NCBI GenBank assembly: GCA_011317545.1
Contig: WUJK01000001.1
Location: forward strand, 1,775,501-1,839,500
Reading direction: 5' to 3'
DNA from: Coniella vitis
Taxonomy: Eukaryota; Ascomycota; Sordariomycetes; Diaporthales; Schizoparmaceae
DNA: 64,000 nucleotides
Shown in pieces: positions 59,036 to 64,000 of the stretch. Under the pieces are notes generated by a model. The model was not told the origin of the DNA, made no database searches, and saw nothing but the letters and a program-made list of their open reading frames with translations. Position numbers and translations under genes: made by a program. Every line of letters begins with the position of its first letter. The first letter of the stretch is position 1.

Positions 59036-60025
59036 GTTGTCGCAAGTCTGGGTCAAGACGGCCAACGGCCTCGCAAGCGGGTTTCGTTACGTGGCGTCGC
59101 GATAAATTGGACAGATTCGACGGTGAAGCGTGGCAGGTCGAGGAGGGCCTCTGCTCCAAGCGAGTGCGCGGGTTGTAGGTGAATGGGAGACGGAGCAGAG
59201 GGGTTGGAAGGGAGCGGAAAGTGGAAATGGGCGGCGGCGGTGATGATTATCAGGAAGTGAATTTGGCAGACGTGGCCAGGTTTCCAGCTCGCCCAGCAGG
59301 TCGATAAGCCAGCCTAGCCCAGCAGTACCACTATGCATGTAACTGCCCAGCCCAGGACCAGCACCAGCACCAGCACCAGGACCAACACCGGAACCGGGCC
59401 TAGGCCTACAATAACTAAGGAAAGGACAAGTTCACCGTCCGAGCTCGTCACTCCAAGCCAGCTGCTAGCGCCACCGTGGCTGCAGCTTGCCACCCCCTGC
59501 TGCTGCTGCACCTTGTAGCTCTGGCATGCCCTAGTGTACTAACTGTGAGCTGTAAGCTGACAACCCCAACCCTGCTGACTTCATTGGACTTCATTACTGC
59601 CTGCGGTAACCAGATAGATAGATGGCCATGGACCATTCAAGCAGTTGAAATCTGACCTGAAAAAGTCCTTTTCTTCTTCCTTTTGACTTGGTCAATGAAG
59701 GCACTCGAATCCAAAGGCGCAAAAGAATGGTCACACAGCCTCATTTGGATTTCATACAATCCACTTCCCAAGGAAAATCAGAACCGCACGGCCCCTCGCG
59801 CCAAGTGATGTAGCAAAGAACTTCTTCATCTATCAAAGTAGTCAAGCAACGTGCTTAAAAGTAGTATATACCCCAGAATGAAGACCGCTTCTAGAGATAA
59901 AAAGGTTTGGGGGGGGGGGTGTGGTTGTGAAGGCAAAAAGGAGTATCATGCCCAACCTCCGAAACCAAACATGCAAAAAATCCATATCCCGCTCACTGAC
60001 CTCGACAGACCCTGATTTTCCCTCG
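59036..60025. other. Intergenic, 1.0 kb, SEC23 upstream region and SMC1 3' flank
   Basis: Tandem minus-strand genes flank it. It contains an imperfect CCAGCA/CAGGAC repeat (about 59348-59400) and a G homopolymer near 59909-59918. No gene is seen. Confidence 0.6.
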
Positions 60026-63000
60026 TTATACGTATTTCCGCAGCTGTAAATTGCATTCATTTAGTAAAACAATCCATTATAAGACGTAGGAGTTCAATAA
60101 GGGGCAATAGGCAGGGAAAGAGAGCGGAAGGAAGGAAAATACTCACATCCAACGTCAACGTCTTGGAACTGTTCACCTCCTGATCACGATACACTCCAAT
60201 CAAGCTCTCGCTATCTTGAAACAGTCCCGTCTTGAGCGAAATAACAATAAACTGCATACCCGGCCCAGCATGCTCTCGGATATACTTTTTAATCTTGTCC
60301 ACATTCGCATTATCCAGCGCCGCATCCACCTCATCCAGCACAAAAAACGGACTCGGCTGGTAACTGTGGATGGCAAACAAGAGCGCCAGCGCCGCAATCG
60401 TCTTCTCACCTCCCGACAAGTGCTCCATGTCGCGGAAGCGCTTGAGCGGGGGCATGGCGTGGTACTTGATGCCGGACAGGTAGGGTGTATCCGTGTCGTC
60501 CTCGATATCGAGGTATGCGTGGCCACCAATGGGGAAGGCCTCGGAGCGTGTCAGGTCCTTGTACACGGCCACGATTTGCTCCTTGATGTGCTCAAAGGCC
60601 TTGTTGAAGAGCTCGAAGCGCGTGGCTTTGACGGCGTTGAAAGCGTCGCGCGCTTCGCGGAGGGCAATGCGCGAGTTTTCAAAGTCTTGCTCGGTGGCTT
60701 TGAGGCGGTTCTCGACACTTTCGAGGCGTTCTATTGCTCGCATGTTGGGGTTGAGCTTTTCGAGTTCGGCCGTCAGGGAGGTGATGCGGTCTTGGAGCTT
60801 GTCTTCAATGTCGTCTTCGGACTGTGGGTTCGGGCGAAAGAGCTGTGGGTTAGCTTTCTGGGCGGCAAATGTATCCAGTAGTTGGGATTGGAGATTGCTC
60901 TTCTTCACTTACATCCTTTAGGTCGTCATCCAGGGCATCAAAGTCAACGTCAATACCATAGTCCTCCATGGCAGCCTCGAGCGCCTCATCCTCGTCCTCA
61001 TCATCCACATCCATCGCGTCGGGATCCTGTCGCAACAGCGTATCCTGATTCGGCAAATCGTCGAGCGACCCCGCCGCGAGCGGAACGCGTATTTGTTCAA
61101 GCTTGCATCGACGCAGCAGCGCAAACTTGCTCGCACTATTCTTTTGAATCTCTGCTTCCAGCCCGCTGATAGCCTTGAGCCGTGCATCGATATCCTTGCT
61201 GCGCTTCTGCACTTCTTGTCTTGCCTCGGCCACTTTCTCCACCTTTTGGTTCAGCGCCTCCTTGACCTCCTCAAGGCTCTCCTTGAGCGCCTCCAGCTCA
61301 TCCTGGTCCTCCAGTCTGCTCTCTTCAATCTCCGTCTTCTCCTGCTGATACGTATCGATATCCGCCTCGATCCGCTCCACCTGCGCCTGGATCTGTCCCA
61401 GCCGCCGCTCCGTCTCCTCATGCCGCGACTTCTCCAGCGTCAGGATACTCTTGAGCCTCGACTTTTGCACCTCAAACTCGTTCCTCTTCTGCGACGCCTC
61501 TTGCTCCAGACTTCCCTGCAGCGCCTCGTAGGTCCGGATATCGCTGTACCCCAGCCTCTTGCAAAACTCGCCAAAGATCTTGTCTTGCACCTTGGCAATC
61601 GCCTCCTCAAAGCTCGCCACCGACGCCCGCGTCGCTTCCAGCTCGGCCTTCTTCTCGTCGTACTTGGGCTCCCACTCGTCCAGCTGACCCTCCACGTGCG
61701 CAATCTCCTTCTTCTTGCTGGCTTCGTTCTTTTCAAAGGCTTGCAATTCCGCCTGCGCGAGGCGCTGTCGCTGCTGCAACGTGGAAATGCTCTGCTTGAC
61801 GGACTCGAGCCGTGAGCGGTCCGTCCGGGGCAGCTGCGAGAGCGTGTCCATGTGCTTGTCGAGCTGTTTCTTGAGGTTCGCCACGTCGTGCTCTTGGAAT
61901 TGCCGCTGCTTGTTGCCGCCCTTGCGCTCCGGAAGCCGACCGCCCGTCATCAGACCGGCCTTGTGGATGACAAAGCCGTCAATCGTGACGGCCTTGACGG
62001 GGATCCGCCGGCGGTAACACACATCCTTGGCGATTTCGAGCGTGTCGCAGACAATCGAGCTGCCGCAGGCGTACGACATGGCACGCTCGACGGCGGGGTC
62101 AAAGTCGATGGTCTCGATTGTCAGGCGCGCGCCAGGGATGCCCTTGACGGCGCTGTTGGGCGCGTTGGTCTTGATGTTGTCGAGCGGGATAAAAGTCATG
62201 GGCGGGAACTGCTGCGATTTCAGGTACGCGACGCAGTCGAGACCGGCCTTTTCCGTGTCGACAACCACAGAGTCAAAGTCGCGGCCCAGCGCCGTGATGA
62301 CAGCCTCGTCAAACTTCTTTTGCTTGGGCTTGCACAGGTCGCCCACGCGGCCGCGCACCGCAGGATACATGCGTTTGAGCGTCTGGACCATTTCCTTGAT
62401 TTTGCGCTCCCGGCGGGATTCTTCTTGCCCGGCCTCGGCCTCTTGGATCTTGCGCGCAATGTCGCGCACTTTTTCCTCGATTTCCGTCTTGGCGTTGTTG
62501 ATGCGAATTACCTCCGAGTTGAGCTGGTTGTACTCCTTTTTGCTGTCGTCGAGCTCGCCCGTGATTTGCCGCACCAGCTCCTGCGTGGCTTCTTTGCGCT
62601 CTTGGATCGACTGCAGCTCCCCGTCGAGTTTGTCGAGCGACGCTTGGAATGTGTCGACTTTGCCCTTGAGGCTGTTGACCGTCACCTCGTCACCCTTGAG
62701 TTGCCGCATCAAGCTGTCAAGCCGCGCCTGATCCGCCGACGATTTAGCCATTGCCTGCGCCTTGAGCTTGTTGTATTCCTTGCGGTCTGCATCCGTGAGC
62801 TGCTTGCCCTGCTTCTTGACCGTTTCTTGCCATTGCTTTTCAAACTCTTGCTGGGCCTTTTCTACCGTTGCCAGGTCTCGTTGCGCCTTTTGAATCGCCT
62901 TGACCTGCTCGTCGCGCTCCTTTGTGACATTTTCGGCGCGTTTTTTCAGCCGCTCAATGTTTTGCGTGGATTGCGTCAGCTTCTCATTCAGCGGAACCAG

Positions 63001-63910
63001 GCTGTTTTCCTTGTCCTCAATGTCCCGCTCCTTGGTGCGAATGTCGCGCTCGATCTTGCTGACCTCCTTGCCCACCGTGGCCTGCTCCTTGCGTGCAGCC
63101 TCGAGCTTTTTTTCAAATGCCTCGACATTGCGGCGAAACTCAACCAAGTTCTGGTGGTGTTCCTGGATCTTTGCGCTCGACTCGTCCATGACCTTTTGGA
63201 AATTGTAGAGCTTCCACAAGATATGCGTGACAACGGCCTCGTCGCGCTCCTCCGTCTTGCGCTGAAAATTTTCCGCTTCCTTCTTCTGCTCCTGGTACTG
63301 CTTGATCTCCGAGTTGATGCCCCGACGACGATGCAGCTGGAAATTCTGGTTATCCGCCGCCTGCTCCTGCTCGGCCTGTAGACGGTCGTACTCGGCCTTG
63401 TACTCGAGGGACCCCGAGATTTGCTCCACGAGGCGCGTCAAGTCCTGCGGCGACTGCGAGGCAATCTGCTCCACATCGCCCTGAAAGACAAGAAAGTTGC
63501 GCGCCTTGATGAGAATGTTTTCGGCCTCGAGCGCCTCATTGTACTGCTGCGCGCTGACGGCGCGGTCGTTGATGTGGTACAGACTGCTCCCTTGCGCGGT
63601 AATGGTGCGCTTCCACTTCTGCTCGTCGCCCGCGTCGTCTTCGTAGACGGCCATGACCCAGGCCGTCTTGGGGTCGTTGCGCGCGCCGCGGCCGCCGGCG
63701 GGGAGGTTGTCGTCGTCATTATTCGGGTCGGTGCCGTTCGTGTCGCCGTTTGCGTGGCCGTTGGTGGAGGGGTTGTTGGGGTCTGCTACGGAGCCGTCGT
63801 CGTTGATCTTGCTCGTCTTCATGACGCGGCCGCGGTAGACGAGTTCTTCGAGACGGGTGGAGCGCAGCTGGGCGGATTTTATGCCGAGGACGAACGAAAT
63901 GGCGTCCATG
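60026..63910 (-). CDS. SMC1: Cohesin subunit SMC1 (5' end missing)
   Basis: Visible exons 63910-60913, 60821-60147 and 60043-60026 give 1229 residues beginning MDAISFVLGIKSAQLRS. The first exon, with the Walker A (GPNGSGKSN) segment, lies beyond the right edge; 63911-64000 is intron. The introns are 91 bp (GTAAGT) and 103 bp (GTGAGT), and the last exon is 18 nt (LRKYV stop). The N-terminal head is followed by a long coiled coil, the hinge (KGIPGARL...CYRRRIPVKAVTIDGFVIHKAGLMTGG), the second coiled coil, an acidic stretch (MDVDDEDEDE), and the C-terminal head with the ABC signature LSGGEKT (about 60400-60419) and Walker B FFVLDEVDAALDNANV (about 60300-60347). The FQGDVEQIASQSPQDLT block separates SMC1 from SMC2-4. 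An acidic Asn/Gly/Asp insert lies near visible residues 38-75. SMC1 pairs with SMC3 to form the cohesin ring. Confidence 0.96.
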
Positions 63911-64000
63911 CTGTGGATGGGGTGAATTGGGTGGACATGCTTAGCACAAGAACGAAACGTGCCGAGGGGCGTTGAAAGAAGACCGGCGTTTGAGGGCGGG
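63911..64000 (-). other. Part of SMC1 intron 1
   Basis: Minus-strand sequence ending in CCATCCACAG directly before the codon preceding MDAISF, with a CTAAG branch-like site. No exon coding the Walker A motif lies within this 90 bp, so the intron continues outside the window. Confidence 0.75.

Noticed and set aside
60840..60908. SMC1 exon beginning at the more upstream frame (residues before the acceptor)
   Set aside because: The sequence before the CCCACAG acceptor contains a branch site and has no SMC1 similarity; it is intron.
61852..63381. 509-aa open frame on the plus strand
   Set aside because: Antisense shadow of SMC1; Leu/Arg-rich as expected from reversing Glu/Lys-rich coiled-coil codons.
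1..64000. CRISPR arrays, transposases, 5S rRNA, biosynthetic gene cluster
   Set aside because: Looked for on both strands; no regularly spaced repeats, no transposase or reverse-transcriptase motifs, no 5S-like block and no clustered biosynthetic enzymes were seen.

Overview
The window is nuclear DNA of a filamentous ascomycete (Pezizomycotina), most likely a sordariomycete. I infer this from short GT-AG introns (about 68-284 bp) with CTRAC-type branch sites, from fungal versions of housekeeping proteins (SEC23, SMC1, SRP72, L12, NCBP3, a fungal-type O-GlcNAc transferase), and from a GTACCTAGGTAC palindrome that I associate with sordariomycete non-coding DNA. The species cannot be named from the sequence. 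Coding DNA is only about one third of the window.

Layout. 1-5.4 kb has no gene; it is the upstream region of a Myb-type transcription factor (5654-6994, +). 7.0-19.7 kb is a 12.7 kb gene desert between two convergent genes, rich in microsatellites, homopolymers and short palindromes. 19.7-28.5 kb holds three minus-strand genes: an unrecognised 753-aa coiled-coil protein, an NCBP3-like RNA/cap-binding protein with a repeated K/R-ELFP motif, and a CxCGHxxCxH zinc-motif plus coiled-coil protein. A 6 kb divergent spacer follows. 34.5-39.2 kb holds two plus-strand genes: a Ser/Lys/Pro-rich protein and SRP72. A tRNA-Gly(GCC) lies at 39978-40048. A 1608-aa TPR plus O-GlcNAc transferase-like protein is at 41.6-46.6 kb (-). 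After another 7.7 kb spacer come three minus-strand housekeeping genes: RPL12, SEC23 and SMC1. SMC1 runs off the right edge, with its first exon outside the window.

Functionally this is ordinary euchromatic gene content: translation (L12, tRNA-Gly), ER targeting and export (SRP72, SEC23), cohesion (SMC1), nuclear RNA handling (NCBP3-like), glycosylation signalling (OGT-like) and transcription (Myb). There is no operon, biosynthetic cluster, transposon or CRISPR array.

The most unusual signal is not a gene. A 9-bp word, TACATAGTA/TACTATGTA, occurs at least 32 times by hand count, often paired as the palindrome TACTATGTACATAGTA. Every copy is in non-coding DNA and nearly all are in the gene-poor blocks. 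By chance, with equal base frequencies, about 0.5 copies would be expected. Other observations worth attention are the ELFP linear-motif array, very small terminal or initial coding exons in RPL12, SEC23 and SMC1, and upstream ORFs before two genes.
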